A DNA stretch of 64,000 nucleotides from Pectinophora gossypiella (GCF_024362695.1 NC_065417.1:5759001-5823000), one strand, 5' to 3'; shown: positions 1 through 11,565, numbered from the stretch's first letter. Program-made: numbers and translations. Notes: generated by a model not told the origin, from the letters alone.

Positions 1-105
1 ATATAGCCTCTATGGTTACACACATAAGCAATCAATTTTATTGTTAATAAGAGTAGGTAGGGATGTATCAAAAGTAGGTTATTACTAAGTCAAACATCAC
101 TAATT

Positions 106-271
106 TAAGAGCCACGCTCTTATCGTAGTAGCATTCTCCATGCATACTTTTTTAGGGGCAGTGGTTTCCGTCTTGCCTTCCGCCGCGTATTACTCTGTCT
201 GACGCGAATGGGATGGCGCCCAGAGTAGTCTATTTTAAAGCCGTACTAGGACTCATGTCCTGCATTGCCGT
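106..271 (-). repeat. Retroposon sharing LINE A tail
   Basis: Read on the minus strand this segment matches 21820-22100: both carry a stretch with GCGCCATCCCATTCGCGTC and GGCGGAAGGCAAGA. Both then end in the same 3' tail as the LINE A copies (GAGCGTGGCTCTTAAATTAG, then GATG). No open frame is present. It is a dispersed element whose 3' end is borrowed from, or continuous with, LINE A. Confidence 0.6.
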
Positions 272-535
272 GTTACTAAGTACCAAGTCAATGAATTAAA
301 ACTTCGATAAACATCAATAGCCATTAATATATTCAAAGTCAAAGCAGATAGAGTAAAACTGCAATGTTATTAAACATGACGGCCACATTGCAATAAAATA
401 ACTATTAGTCGTGAACTTCACTTGAGTCGATAGCATAATAGATATCACAGAAGACCATAATAGTGTACCTTAATGTTTATTTTAAACTAAACCATACTAG
501 CGCCTCAGCCTGGATTTTAAAGGAGATTGGGCGAA

Positions 536-860
536 TCTGGTCCAAAAACCTCCACTGATGAGACTTATTTGTAATGAAAGCTTATGCTTTCCCTATGATT
601 TATGTTTTGGATTCTGGAAAAGATCCTCCTTAAAATGATATACAATATGATACATACTTATTTATGTAGACTTAGTTATACAGCAACAAATCTTGAGTCG
701 ATTTTAGCCCCCACTGTATTTTATGTCATTTTTAGCCAGGACAAACATGGCCGTAAAAAAGAACCCCGAGACAGAATCTGATAGAACTTTGCCAGATTCA
801 TAGGGAAAGCATAAGCTTTCATTACATATAAGTCTCATCAGTGGCGCTTCTTGGACCAAG
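536..860. repeat. Foldback element, about 325 bp
   Basis: The left arm (about 536-600) contains ACTGATGAGACTTATTTGTA and GCTTATGCTTTCCCTATGA. The right arm (about 797-856) is its reverse complement. The spacer is about 195 bp, AT-rich and non-coding. This is a MITE-like inverted-repeat structure; the superfamily cannot be told because no clear target duplication is visible. Confidence 0.6.
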
Positions 861-889
861 TTTTTATACAAATGTGCCCATTGTCACTT

Positions 890-1062
890 TACAAATATAG
901 GCAATCCTCTCAGAGGACGTCCTGAGCCGAGGTTCGCGCCCAACTGGGCACCCAGACGAATTATTTTAAATTTGTCCCGGGTGACAGCCCTCAGCGCTCC
1001 GATTTGTCCGCCGAAGTAGTTAATGCCATCTGCAGCAAATCTACAATAAGTCACGTCAAAAG
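890..1062 (-). repeat. Interspersed repeat G, partial
   Basis: On the minus strand it begins GACGTGACTTATTGTAGATT and continues through TACTTGGCCGG to GAGGGTGCCCAGTTGGGC. Eight segments of this family lie in the window (also 5072, 11270, 19725, 42222, 53636-54305, 54576 and 60228). Short open frames across it are accidental. Its class is unknown. Confidence 0.7.
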
Positions 1063-1277
1063 AAAAAAAAAACCCTTTGTCCGGGTACAATTTCGACCCT
1101 AAATATAAGTAGTTTTCTTAAAGAAATTTAGTCTTGAACATATACAGGACAGGTTGTATACTTATATACACTGTGTTGATGCAGTATAGATAAGGACGTA
1201 CTAGGAACCTAAATTAATACATTCCTACATACTTAATAAAAAGGCCTTTAAAATAAAAGTAGGTACCCTGAACCGAC

Positions 1278-1398
1278 CAGCATGCATGAAAAGTTTGATA
1301 AGAGTGGAAGAAGCGTTATTGGTGAGTCAGAATCGTAGTAAGTGGAAGTCCACGGTCTCTGCTTACCCCAATAGGAAATAGGTTTGATTTTATGTATG
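1278..1398 (+). repeat. LINE B 3' end, truncated copy
   Basis: It aligns with the end of the LINE B copies at 5276 and 45748 (the MKRLMNVEEAREV-like region) and ends in TATG repeats. It is 5'-truncated and frame-broken. A 5S-SINE has inserted directly into its tail at 1411. Confidence 0.6.
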
Positions 1399-1410
1399 TA
1401 TGTATACACT

Positions 1411-1696
1411 TCATCATCAGCCCATTAACGTCCCCACTCAGCAGTGGGGACGTTCCCCACCCGGCCCGTGCCCCAGCGGGCACGGGCCTTCCCTATAGAT
1501 GGATAGGGAGATCGGGCCTTAAACCATCACGCGGGCCCAGTGCGGATTGATGGTTATTAACGACTGCTAATGTAGCCGGGACCAACGGCTTAACGTGCCT
1601 TCCGAAGCACGGAGGAGCTGGAGATGAAAACTTTTTTTTGTGGTCACCCATCCTATGACCGGCCTTTGCGAAACTTGCTTAACTTCCGAGCTCCTC
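1411..1696 (-). mobile_element. 5S/tRNA-derived SINE
   Basis: On the minus strand the head contains the 5S-like box GGATGGGTGACC. This is followed by an A-run, the shared central domain (GGCACGTTAAGCCGTTGGTCC) in reverse, and a tail ending in GATGATG. The tRNA-like part of the head is shortened. It is flanked by ATGTATACA[C/T]T at 1400-1410 and 1697-1707, an 11-bp target duplication with one mismatch. It is inserted in the TATG tail of a LINE B copy. Confidence 0.8.
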
Positions 1697-1707
1697 ATGT
1701 ATACATT

Positions 1708-2194
1708 TGATAAAGAGTAATAAAAAAATGATACGGTTTGTTATCTGTCTGAAACTGAACGCACTAATCACAGCAAATAGTTTCTAAACACTTCTAATTG
1801 TCTATTAGCTCTGTGGTTATTTTTAGCATGACTGCTCGAGCACTTATTGCAGCTTATATTTTTATCTTGCTTTGTGAACGTGCATTATGTGGTACAAAAT
1901 ACCAAACCACACAAAATTAAATGACGTATGAAATAAAATGTACTAAACTAATGCAATGACATCAGCTTCTCGTATTCGGAAGTTTCCTCTTACCTATAGA
2001 AGAAAACTTCGCAGACTTTACATAAACATTATTTATATTGACAAATATATTATTACAATACAATATAATTAAACAACTATATTTACCATAGACTTTACAA
2101 CTATCAGCATGTATAAATAGCATATTTAATCATGTTATAATAAGCATGATATAACTATCATCATGTAATGTGGAAGTGCTAGTAGGTAAAGGAA
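1708..2194. other. AT-rich unique spacer
   Basis: No supported gene or recognisable repeat; AT-rich sequence between a SINE and a LINE fragment. Confidence 0.5.
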
Positions 2195-2452
2195 AAGAAG
2201 CAAATATTGAGAGTTATTGAGGACAGAAGAGGCAAGATGATTGGACACTTAATAAGACACGACGAATTTATTAAAAACATCATAGAAGGGAAGCTACAAG
2301 GAAAGAGAGGAAGGGGAAGACCAAGAAGAGCTTACATGGAACAGATTAAAGAGAAGGCGAACGTCGTGTCTTATAAGGAAGTGAAGGAATTGGTCTTAGA
2401 TAGACAAGAATAGAGAATGCTACACCGACAAGAGCGTGGCTCTTAAATTAGT
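2195..2452 (+). pseudogene. LINE A (RTE-like) reverse transcriptase C-terminus
   Basis: The frame from about 2207 encodes the end of a non-LTR reverse transcriptase, with DRRGKMIGHLIRHDEFIKN and GRGRPRRAYMEQIKEK. The family normally continues through a Trp to end RQERGS-stop. Here the Trp codon has become TAG (around 2411), so this copy is dead as well as 5'-truncated. The 3' tail is (GATG)n-like. Assignment to the RTE group rests on this C-terminal pattern and the tail and is not certain. Other copies lie at 22774, 33175/41702, 49849 and, inverted, 32471. Confidence 0.7.
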
Positions 2453-2693
2453 GATGACAATTATCGTTAGATACTTATCATAAACGTGATAGTGACATGT
2501 GATTTTAAAACAAATAACGTAATGTACCTAATAGGTGTTACAAACTTTCCATAATTCAAACGACGATTAAAATTCTTCCGTTATTAAAACGATGTTAATG
2601 TTTTGTGAATTTGTGTGCAATAAAGTGTTTTTATTATTTTTATTATTATTATGTTATATTGAAACTAATTTATTTAATTGATATTATATTTAT

Positions 2694-2805
2694 GGTCTAA
2701 CAGAAAGCTCAGTGAGGTGTGGTTACTTAGTTCATCTTGCGATGGATCTATCTCTGACTACCCCAATTGGGATATAGTCGTGATCTTATGTTATGTACAG
2801 TCATG
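2694..2805 (+). repeat. SINE V, 3' part
   Basis: It matches the 3' half of the fuller copy at 12370-12655 (GTCTAACAGAAAGCTC...; CTGACTAC...; TTATGTTATG tail). A mariner-type MITE follows immediately. Confidence 0.6.
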
Positions 2806-2948
2806 AGCAATATAATGTACCCACTTTAGGACTCTGTCGCACTAACATATTTGACATTTAGTGAGACTTACCGTTCGTTCAATTTGTCAAAAAAGTTAAT
2901 GTAACATGGTACCAAAGTGTATACTACATATTAATGCTCGTGACCGTA
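2806..2948 (+). mobile_element. Mariner-type palindromic MITE, copy 1
   Basis: It starts TACAGTCATGAGCAATATAA and ends GCTCGTGACCGTA, which are imperfect inverted repeats of each other. The inner part is also palindromic (TGTCGCACTAAC... against ...GTTAATGTAACA). Termini of CAGT type flanked by TA fit the Tc1/mariner superfamily. It is non-coding. One of seven copies in the window. Confidence 0.75.
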
Positions 2949-3154
2949 TATTAAATATCTGCATTATCTTTCATGATGTATTTGCTGTGGGCTTTCTTAG
3001 TCGTAAGGTTATCCCATTACGTCATCGGGCATCGTCATACAATGAAAATATCCTGTGTATTGTGTAATTTCCAGCTTGTAACAGCTTCCGTGTTCGAAGT
3101 TCAAAATATCAAGCGTTTAGACTTCCTAAGGAGAAGTAACGATACAAACTTCTT

Positions 3155-3482
3155 CTTTTATCACGTGGGTTGTGAGGTGAATTACCAACCTCATCAACCC
3201 TGGTGTCAAGGTTACTATTGCGCTGCCAAAGGCCCCTGACATGGCTCATGTAACGACTACTTACTTACATCAGTAAGTAGTAACCGGGACCAACAGCTTA
3301 AGGTGCCTTCCGAAGCAAGGCAAATTAATCTTACTTTTTGGACAATCAAGTGATCAGCCTATAATGTCGTAACCAAACGAGGGATCACAAAGTGATTTTT
3401 GTGGTATGTCCCCACCGGGATTCGAACCCGGGGCCTCCGAATCGTGAGCCCAACGCTTAAACACTGAACCACAGAGACCCTT
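3155..3482 (-). mobile_element. tRNA-derived SINE II
   Basis: The minus strand begins with a tRNA-like head in which the B box GGTTCGAATCC is intact. The AAAAATCACTTTGTGATCCC motif, the shared central domain and a body ending near CACGTGATAAAAGAAGAAG follow. The length (about 325 bp) matches the other family members at 13042, 25925, 45400 and 50818. Confidence 0.75.
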
Positions 3483-3483
3483 G

Positions 3484-3831
3484 CCAATGAAAACTTGTGG
3501 CGTATGTATCAAACTAGTCTACGCTCGACATAGCTTCACATGCAAGCTATCAGCCGATAGCAAACAATGAAATGGTCACGCTATTTGTTGTCTGTATGTA
3601 ATATGACCTGTGTTTATGGTTCCACAAGTCCAAGGCCAAGGTCGAAAGGTTAAACATTACGATTGGTCTAAACATTCCCAATTCCAGAGAGAGTTAATAT
3701 TAGCTGAAGAATTCGCCTATTATCGTTCGATTGTTTATTTATCCACTGGTTAGTCGGCAACTGTTTCTCGTTTCCTTTGCATTCTTTCACGTTTGTATTT
3801 TAAAGTTTATGATATGATGATTATGATCTCC
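3484..3831. other. Unique spacer, no gene seen
   Basis: No supported gene, RNA gene or repeat recognised. Confidence 0.4.
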
Positions 3832-3925
3832 ACCAGACCGCAGCGGAGTAACGCGGTGGAGTCCATACACCCCCTCCAGTTGATTGAAGGCAGCTTTGTG
3901 CCCAGCAGTGGGACGTATATATTTA
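3832..3925 (+). repeat. SINE III, 3' fragment
   Basis: Contains CCCCCTCCAGTTGATTGA and GTGCCCAGCAGTGGGACGTA, the 3' part of SINE III. The overlapping 136-codon frame (3793-4203) is not protein-like. Confidence 0.6.
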
Positions 3926-4219
3926 TTTATTATTTACTACATTTTTCACTTTACAGTACAGAAGCGCAAATGCGCCGTGAAACTTTCAATATAAACAATA
4001 ATTTAATTAGACATATGAAACTTAAGTGTAAACAATATAAAAACATATTTAATTTTCTCACATCATCTCGCAGAACCTCAGACACTCGCGACACACATAC
4101 GTCCACTCACTCACAAACAGATCACACTCTGGTGCTGATGCAAGGAGATGCTGTTAATTTATGTGATAATATGACTTTATTCATATTGCAATGGCTTTAC
4201 TAGGTCTCATGCACGTTTA

Positions 4220-4680
4220 CATTTTTAATGAAGGACTTTCATTGGGACTTTCCAGGCTATCAAAACAATATAGATGGCATTGTTCAGTTTAAACGTTAGT
4301 TTATCTATTTTCTCATTACTCGGGTACACAATTCAATCAATCAATAATACTTACAATTATTTCAAAAAACAATGTATCCTTACATTGGCAGAAGCATTAT
4401 ATAAAAATATTTGTTGCTTAATATTTGGATCATATTATGTATAGAATTAGGTTGCTACCTAATTGCTTCTCTTTAATTTGATCAGCATAATAATGGGTGA
4501 AAAATGTAATGGTGGCTTGGTGTCTAAAGAGTCATCATTTATAATCAAAAATAAAGATAAAAGATGCATTATGTCTGTTATCTACAAAATTAAAAGGTTA
4601 AACGATGAAAACACTGTACAGCGCCATCTGTATTGTATTTGAGGAACGAAGCCTGGAATGTGCCTCATTGTTAACTAAAC
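4220..4680. repeat. TIR element T, diverged copy
   Basis: Collinear with 32332-32856: shared GGCATTGTT / GCGCCATCT ends and internal TTGTTGCTTAATA, TTGCTTCTCTTTA and AAAGATGCAT. The ends are weakly inverted here but clearly so in the other copy. Non-coding. Confidence 0.55.
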
Positions 4681-5006
4681 TTTAAATTCAGGTAATATAG
4701 AATTATTTCCTTATCTTTTTTACCTTTATCACAAAATACATTATGTCGATAGCAATAATTCCATTATAAGTACCTACTTATATTTAAATTCTTTTATCAA
4801 CTTTGTTCATGGGCACTGTCCCAATTAGTGATAGAAGGACACGAGGAAAAAATAAATTCGAAATAAATATTGCGAGCCTCGTAGAAGGATGGTTAAGGAA
4901 GTTGAAAGAACAAAACTAAGGCGTGTTACACACGATCGTTTTAAACGTGCGGTGCTACTGAAATTCCGTTCCTTGCATGCTGCTTATCGGCTACTTATAG
5001 TACCAT

Positions 5007-5071
5007 CACCTCCCTAGCGTTATTCCGTTTTCACAGGGTCCGCTTACCCTACCTTTGTTACAGAAGCATTT
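5007..5071 (-). repeat. SINE IV tail fragment
   Basis: CCTCCCTAGCGTTATTCC and CACAGGGTCCGCTTACC are the reversed 3' end of SINE IV (compare 51256 and 58806). Confidence 0.5.
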
Positions 5072-5199
5072 TTTTTTTGACGTGACTTATTGTAGATTTG
5101 CCGCAGATAGCATTAACTACTTGGCCGGACAAATGGGGAGCGCTGAAGGCTCTCACCCGGTACAACGTTTAAGACAACAGGCCTGAGGGTGCCCAGTTA
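5072..5199 (+). repeat. Interspersed repeat G
   Basis: A plus-strand copy running from GACGTGACTTATTGTAGATT to GAGGGTGCCCAGTT. Confidence 0.65.
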
Positions 5200-5275
5200 C
5201 AGAAGCAACTGCCCGTCTAAATATATAGGTTTTAAATACTTCATCATACATCATAGTACTATTAATCTAATAATT

Positions 5276-5560
5276 AATTGTGAAGCGAATGTTAAGTTGG
5301 TTTGGACACGTAGAGCGGATGAAGGATAATAGGATTACGAAAGCAGTATATAAAGCGAACGTTGGTGGTAGGGCTGGCAGAGGAAGACCTAGCAGAACGT
5401 ACATTGACCAAATTGGAGATGTCCTTAGAAAAGGTTCAGTACGATATACGAATCGATTGATGAATGTGGAGGAAGCAAGAGAAGTCTCGAAGCAAATGGA
5501 AATCCATAGTCTCTGCTTGCCCTGGTGGGAAATAGGCGTGTGTTTATGTATGTGTAGGTA
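5276..5560 (+). pseudogene. LINE B reverse transcriptase C-terminus
   Basis: Encodes WFGHVERMKDNRITKAVY, GRAGRGRPSRTYIDQIGDV and LMNVEEAREV. This is the C-terminal region of a non-LTR retrotransposon RT, related in pattern to LINE A. Against the copy at 45748 it lacks the segment encoding LNRRAC and is frame-disturbed near the end. The 3' end is GGCGTG...TATGTATG. It is a 5'-truncated, dead copy. Confidence 0.65.
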
Positions 5561-5578
5561 GACCTTAAGATTAAAACA

Positions 5579-6190
5579 TCATTTACAACAGAAGAAAGAT
5601 AGATAGATAGATAGATAAAATACTTTATTGAGCACAATGGACACAAAATACAGAGATAAGGACAGCATATACAGAAAAGCACAACAGGCGGACTTATTGC
5701 TCATGCAGCAATTTCTTCCAGGCAACCTTTGGGTACAGGAAAATTTTGTACAAGTATAATAATAGCGGGTTAGTGCATTCTAACAAAATAAATAATTAAA
5801 AGAACAACCTACATAAAATAAGTACATTTAACTACATATTTATATTATACATAAATATATAAAATTAATATAATATATATATGACTATTATACATAACTA
5901 AATAATTATACATACATATAATAACACTATGGAAAAAGGAAAGATGGTTTACATAAAAGAAGAGGAGCCAGAGTTCACAAAGTGCGCCTTTACTTGTCCT
6001 TTAAAGGACTCCAGCGATGGTGCCCGCCTGATACACTCAGGTAGCAGATTCCATAGCCGGATAGCTCGCACCGTAAACGATGAGTGAAAGAAGTTGTCTT
6101 CTGTAGAAAACATCAGATTAACCATAAAAATATTTCCATTTTCTATCCTGTGGTGGTCGACGGTCGACCTCGCCAGCCGGTGTCAAGGTT
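5579..6190 (-). pseudogene. CR1/L2/Jockey-type LINE 3' end
   Basis: The minus strand at about 6190-5940 reads as a decayed RT C-terminus (NFFHSSFTVRAIRLWN, SLESFKGQVKAHF), typical of the CR1/L2/Jockey superfamily. An AT-rich 3' UTR follows, ending in a (TATC)n run at about 5585-5605. The last 150 bp match the plus-strand tail at 61850-62025. Not functional. Confidence 0.65.
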
Positions 6191-6367
6191 ATCAATATAT
6201 TATTGAGCGAGGAACAACTATGTAAGTAGGTATTTGTCCATCGTCTGCCATAGACCTATAACCCCGGTGATGTCAAGTCTTAAGTTACACTATGCAATGA
6301 GGAAAATGTTCACAGGTGGGTGACACGACTAGGCGATTGAATTAACAAGGACACAAAAGGATACAGG

Positions 6368-6517
6368 TACGGTCACGAGTACTAATATGTACCTATACAT
6401 TTTGAAACTATGTCACATTAACTTTTTTGACAAATTAAACCGTAAGTCTCATTAAATGTCAAACATGATAGTGCGACAGGGTTCTAAAGTGGGTACATGA
6501 TATTGCTCATGACTGTA
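6368..6517 (-). mobile_element. Mariner-type palindromic MITE, copy 2
   Basis: Begins TACGGTCACGAG and ends GCTCATGACTGTA, opposite in orientation to copy 1. Full length (150 bp). Confidence 0.75.
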
Positions 6518-6519
6518 CG

Positions 6520-7208
6520 TATTGTTTGTTTTGCTATCTAGATTAAGAAAGATACGGTCTGTTATTGTGCTCTGGTTGTAAAATACGATTGAGGATATAT
6601 ATTCTCCTATTTCTCCCATCAGGTGTCACTCATGTTGAGTATTCTACTCGTAAAAGTAAAAGATTTACTGACAGTTGTAATGATTTTTATATATGTGACA
6701 AATAAATAATAGTAATTAATACATTAGTAATTAATTTAATTTTGGAATTGGAATGTTGGAGATACCAATTGAATGGTAACACTTACGTCACCAATGGGCT
6801 AGCAATGGCGGCTTGTCATAGGATTGAGCATACCTGGTCTTCTTATACCATGACTTAAATAATATATCTATGTTCCCGTACATAACATGGGAAAATAGGG
6901 AAATAAGTTTATTATAAATAGGTTATTAAGTACACGTATTTTAACTGTTAATATACTTATACGCGCCCTTGACACCAAAGCTCAGTACTGTAGATATAAT
7001 GATCAATATCTCAGTAAAAATCATTACGATGAGACATGGCTGGCAAAGAGTGGATCTATATACTACACACCTCTGTTTACGTCTTTAGGGAAAGAGGCGT
7101 CATGCTATGTTATGTTTTGTGTTATATATTGAATCTTTACGCTGTTTCCAAAGTGTTTGACTGAGTAGGAACACTTGAAATCGCGAATGATTACTATAAA
7201 ATACCGTT
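6520..7208. other. Unique AT-rich spacer
   Basis: Nothing recognised. Confidence 0.4.
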
Positions 7209-7210
7209 GA

Positions 7211-7483
7211 GGAGCTCGGTGGCGAAGCGGTAAACGCGCTCGGTTAAGCAACTTTCGCAAAGGCCGGTCATAGGATGGGTGACCACAAAAAAAAAGAAAA
7301 GTTCATCTCGAGCTCCTCCGTGCTTCGGAAGGCACGTTAAGCCGTTGGTCCCAGCTGCATTAGCAGTCGTTAATAACCACCAATCCGTACTGGGCCCGCG
7401 TGGTGGTTTAAGGCCCGATCTCCCTATCCATCCATAGGGAAGGCCCGTGCCCCAGCAGTGGGGACGTTAATGGGCTGGTGATG
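7211..7483 (+). mobile_element. 5S/tRNA-derived SINE
   Basis: The head has the A-box-like GTGGCGAAGCGGTAAACGC, then GTTAAGCAAC and GGATGGGTGACC, an A-run, the shared central domain and a GTGATGA tail. A short duplication ACCGTTG flanks it (before 7211 and after the tail). The head lacks about 15 bp relative to the copy at 46194. Confidence 0.75.
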
Positions 7484-7485
7484 AC

Positions 7486-8036
7486 CGTTGTAAATATCTA
7501 GAGTAATTTGGCAAATCACCAATCAGATATTGACAACATTGGGCGTGGAAATCTTTTGATAATCACATCCCGCCAACATGATCATAGTCGAGTTGGCAAC
7601 TTCATTAATTTACGACAATTTATTGGCTACGGTACATTTAAATTTCTTGTTATTTAATGTACAAACTAGTGTTAGGAGTTCATTAAAATGATGGACATTA
7701 ATAGGCTTAATGTTGTGCTAATATGTTCAATTTTGTTCAATGTCAAGGGCCATATAACGCTTTCAAGTTCATATGTACGACAATGTGACAACAACTTTAA
7801 GTTTCTATACCGACTGTGTCGAGTTTACGGTGCCTATACTTAGATGGTTGTTAAATATCAAATAAGTACTTAGTAGGCCCTTATTAGGTACGTCTTTTGT
7901 CGATATTATTTCTGATAGGAGTCAAGCACCGGCCTTGAACGGAGTAACACATCTGACGTCCCATCGCGGTGACATATTACCAGATTATTCCATATATAAA
8001 TAGTCACCAAACACACAGTCAGTATACAGCCTCCGT
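7486..8036. other. Unique spacer
   Basis: No gene or repeat recognised. Confidence 0.4.
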
Positions 8037-8289
8037 GGTCTAGTCTCTTTGTGAGACTGTCCTTTGTTTGGTAAGGACTTTACAGGCTTGAATCACCTGA
8101 TTGTCTGAAAAAATAAGATGATTCCGTGTTTCGGACGGCACGTTAAGCCGTTGGTCCGAGCTGTTAAAACACCTCCACCAACCCGCAGTGGAGCAGCGTG
8201 GAGTATGCTCCATACCCCCTCCGGTTGATTCAGGGAGGCCTGTGCCCAGCAGTGGGACATATATAGGGTGTTTATGTTTTGTTATGTTT
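8037..8289 (+). mobile_element. tRNA-derived SINE III, internal deletion
   Basis: Starts CAGCCTCCGTGGTCTAGT (A box), but the B-box part of the head is deleted. It continues through the shared central domain (GGCACGTTAAGCCGTTGGTCC) to GTGCCCAGCAGTGGGACATA and a TTATG-rich tail. Confidence 0.7.
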
Positions 8290-9008
8290 AAAAAAGTCTA
8301 TTATACAGCAGAGCTCCTATGCTGAACTGGGACCGAAAAAAAACGACTAGGTTCAGCTGGTTATCTTACCAGTTGGAGTAGAGTTTACGCGTGTTTACCG
8401 CTTGGAAACCATAGAATGGAGACCGAGAGCGAATACGCGGAGAAGAGACCTCCATGACGATGGGTCGATGACATCCGGATATATAATACGAAAGACCGCC
8501 GGAAGCGAAGAAGAGGTCCTTGCAGGGCGTCCCATGTGCCTACTACCTTCTTGTTCCACCTTGATTATGTTTGTGACATGCAATAAATGAATATGAGAGA
8601 AAAGGACGCCTACATCCAAAGCTGGATAGATAATGGCTTGGAAAATCCTAGTTCAGGTTATCTCAGCCTGCGCGGACGTATTGAAGTAGCATTTCGAAAT
8701 ACGCTACCGGTCATGTCGTTAAAATCTACATAGGGGTTGTGTCCATTATCTTCATGGATCATTATAATGCGTAGGCAGGTCACCTATAGCCATAAGGTTT
8801 ATCGTATCCATCTCAGATCTTTGTATAAGCTAGAAGTCGTCTGCCGAATATTTATGGGGTTGTCTAGCTTATATTATAAGCTTACGAGTACATTTCCAAT
8901 TGGGCTAGGCTGGGTACGTCTATTTTAAGATGAATTGAGTACTTTACTGAGTTTTCTATTAAACCAACGTGGTCGAACCACCTGCGTTAGTGAAGGTAGC
9001 TTATGTAT
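8290..9008. other. Spacer with short overlapping frames
   Basis: Two opposed frames at 8395-8619 are mirror images of each other and lack recognisable protein features. 8938-9000 resembles a reversed piece of SINE V. Nothing else is supported. Confidence 0.35.
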
Positions 9009-9010
9009 AT

Positions 9011-9120
9011 TTCGCACTAACATATTTGACATTTAGTAAGACTTACAGTTCAATTTGTCAAAAAAGTTAATGTTACATGGTACCAAAGTGTACCTATACA
9101 TATTAATGCTCGTGACCGTA
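9011..9120 (+). mobile_element. Mariner-type MITE, truncated copy 3
   Basis: Lacks the left 30-35 bp. It retains CGCACTAACATATTTGACAT and the right end CTCGTGACCGTA. Confidence 0.65.
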
Positions 9121-10090
9121 TGTCTGTTAGAGAATAAAAATGAATGCAAAGGACGAAAAGTCAAAACGTCCCCCGCTATAATAATAAATAAATAAATAAT
9201 AAAAAATAAATAAAATCAACAGGTTCCAGACATGTCTCATTCGAAGCGTCTTAATGGGTTGAAATTGTTCTATGGCGACTTTCTCGAAATACGCGGGGTT
9301 TAGCCGAAATTCGGGTTCTTAAGTACGATTTTGAGTACCGCCTGGTACAACATTGTTCCAACCAATTTCGATTTTCGACAAACCTTTTTATTATTTTATG
9401 TCTAAACCCCATGGAATTTGAGATTATAACTAATTGGCATTTTTTTAAAAATACTAATGAAGTACAATAAATTACGTATTGGTAGGGGGGGTCTCAAACA
9501 GTTACGGTCTCTCACGACGCTTCAAAATCTGTGAAATGACGCAATCGGACTCCCATTACACGACCGCTTAGTGTTATAAATAAATTTGAATTCCTCACAC
9601 AAAGAACCACGTGCCAAATATATTCCTTGATATTGGATCGAATCAAAATAGATCGTTCGTATTGACAGAGACCATAACATTTTGCTATGATATTATGATG
9701 CGTATATACAATCCAACAACAAGCTACAATAAATAATACAGAACTAAGAATATGCGTTTATAGTTTATTTTATACTATAAACATGGTTGGAAATAAATTC
9801 TGCTCGGATAGAAATCAAAACAACTTTTATTTTAGGATTTTTTATTTATTTTGTCTATTTATACCAGCCTACGTTGACTGGCTGGAAAACTAATTCATAT
9901 TCAATCTCGCTGCTAACAACTTAAAAAGTAAATAAGTAGTTTCTGTTTATGTCCATATGTCACACTACCACTATAAGCTCAACCCGAGTAATAGGGGTAC
10001 CTACATATACACTAAAGTCAACTTAAGCTGGTAGTCATGACAAGTAGATATTGATAAGGATTGTAATTCTGAAAGCACAAGCATTCACTT
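9121..10090. other. AT-rich spacer
   Basis: Includes a short (AAAT)n run near 9180-9210. No gene recognised. Confidence 0.4.
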
Positions 10091-10195
10091 AAGAAAACAA
10101 AATTGCTATTTGACATTTGTTTGCATTTTGCACTAAGTTTTATATGCGCAAATATCAAATTGCAATATTGCTTTCTTAGATGAATTGCTTCGATG
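10091..10195. repeat. Palindromic MITE P
   Basis: Arms CAAAATTGCTATTTGACATT and ...TCAAATTGCAATATTGCTTT are inverted. The right end is GATGAATTGCTTCGATG. The same element is complete at 57197-57323 and fragmentary at 25045-25113. Confidence 0.6.
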
Positions 10196-10940
10196 TGGCC
10201 ATTTTAACCCCCCCCTACACGCGATTTCTGATCCAGCGCGTTATGAATATCAGCACACTGGGTAACATCAAAAATGTTCAAACAAATATCGACTTAATCA
10301 GTTTATTAAATGTTAGCGCGTACGATTCGGAAGAATACTGATCTGTTTTCAGCTTAAATAATAATAGATAAGAAATAATAATAGCCTACTACAAGTTGAG
10401 TATAAAAACATGAAGCCAAAGTCATTATTTAGTTAGAAATAGGTATTGGCAGTTAGGATCGAGACTCCATTTTATATCGAACACTTGGCTTGTAAAGGCG
10501 GCCTAGATTCCATTCCATACAAAACTGTTTACATTATCAAGCCAAATTATATGAAGCTACGAATGCTTGTATACTTTTTCAGACTCAATTATTTAGTCTC
10601 TACAATGTACCCAGGATGATAAATAGCATGAACCATTTCAAATACTAAAATAGACTTATACACATTTAATAGCAAATCAAATAGTGGAATTTATTGCTTT
10701 ATGAATAAATACTAATGTATCTATACATGTAAGCCGTTTGGTCAAAGTGGGCAAACGGCTGTGGGAGCACGGTGGCGACTGTCGGTAGTCCCGGTCCGGG
10801 TTACCTAGCGCAGCAAATTTCCATCACCATGCGCCATCCACTGGGAGCGAGATGGGCACATTCGGTAGGGAGATTTTATCTATATTTTTGTTTTTAAAAC
10901 AAGCGTCACATAGTTTTAAGTTTACGCGGTTATTATCATA
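10196..10940. other. Unique spacer
   Basis: No gene seen. 10745-10870 is a GC-richer patch of unknown origin. Confidence 0.35.
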
Positions 10941-11086
10941 ATTAAAACGCATAATAACGGGTTCGTACCGCGTTTAAACCAGGGATATGAGACTCCCGAT
11001 ATTTCGACACTGTTGCAAGTAGAAATATCGGGAGTCTCGTATTCCTGCTTTAAACGCGGCAAGAACCCGTTATTATGCGTTTTAAT
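10941..11086. repeat. Long hairpin element, 146 bp
   Basis: The arms (about 60 bp each) begin ATTAAAACGCATAATAACGG and end with its complement. The inner stem includes GAGACTCCCGATATTTC and GAAATATCGGGAGTCTC. The loop is under 20 bp. An almost fully self-complementary MITE-like element. Confidence 0.7.
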
Positions 11087-11269
11087 TAAGCGTCACATAA
11101 TTTTTAACCAATGTCAATAACACAAAGAATTAAATGAGTAAGTCTGTCTTGTCAATCAGGTTAATAATCGACGAATCGTTTACTAAATTAGTTTTCCTCG
11201 TCAAAGTTCTTTGCACCCGATATTATTTGGCACAATTATGTATTTACAACTGGTAGTCGGAACTTCGGA

Positions 11270-11394
11270 TGCTTTTTTGACGTGGCTTGTTGTACATTTG
11301 CCGAAAATGGCATTAACTACTTGGCCGGACGAATGGGGAGCGCTGAGGGCTCTCACCCGGTACAAAATTGAACAGGCCTGAGGGTGTCCAGTTG
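11270..11394 (+). repeat. Interspersed repeat G
   Basis: A plus copy, from GACGTGGCTTGTTGTACATT to GAGGGTGTCCAGTTGG. Confidence 0.6.
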
Positions 11395-11440
11395 GAACTT
11401 CCGATGTTTATTATAATAAGATACACTATCCAAGATACAA

Positions 11441-11565
11441 GTATACACTTTGAAACCACGTCACATTAACTTTTTTGACAAATAAAACCGTAAGTCTCAT
11501 TAAATGTCAAATATGGTAGTGCGACAGGGTTGTAAAGTGTATACATATTAATGCTCGTGACCGTA
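11441..11565 (-). mobile_element. Mariner-type MITE, copy 4
   Basis: The left terminus is lost. The interior matches the family and the right end reads GCTCGTGACCGTA, the opposite terminus to that expected, so this copy is a mosaic or has switched arms. Confidence 0.6.

Noticed and set aside
8395..8619. Two opposed frames of 62 and 74 codons
   Set aside because: Mirror frames on both strands without homologous features or intron signals.
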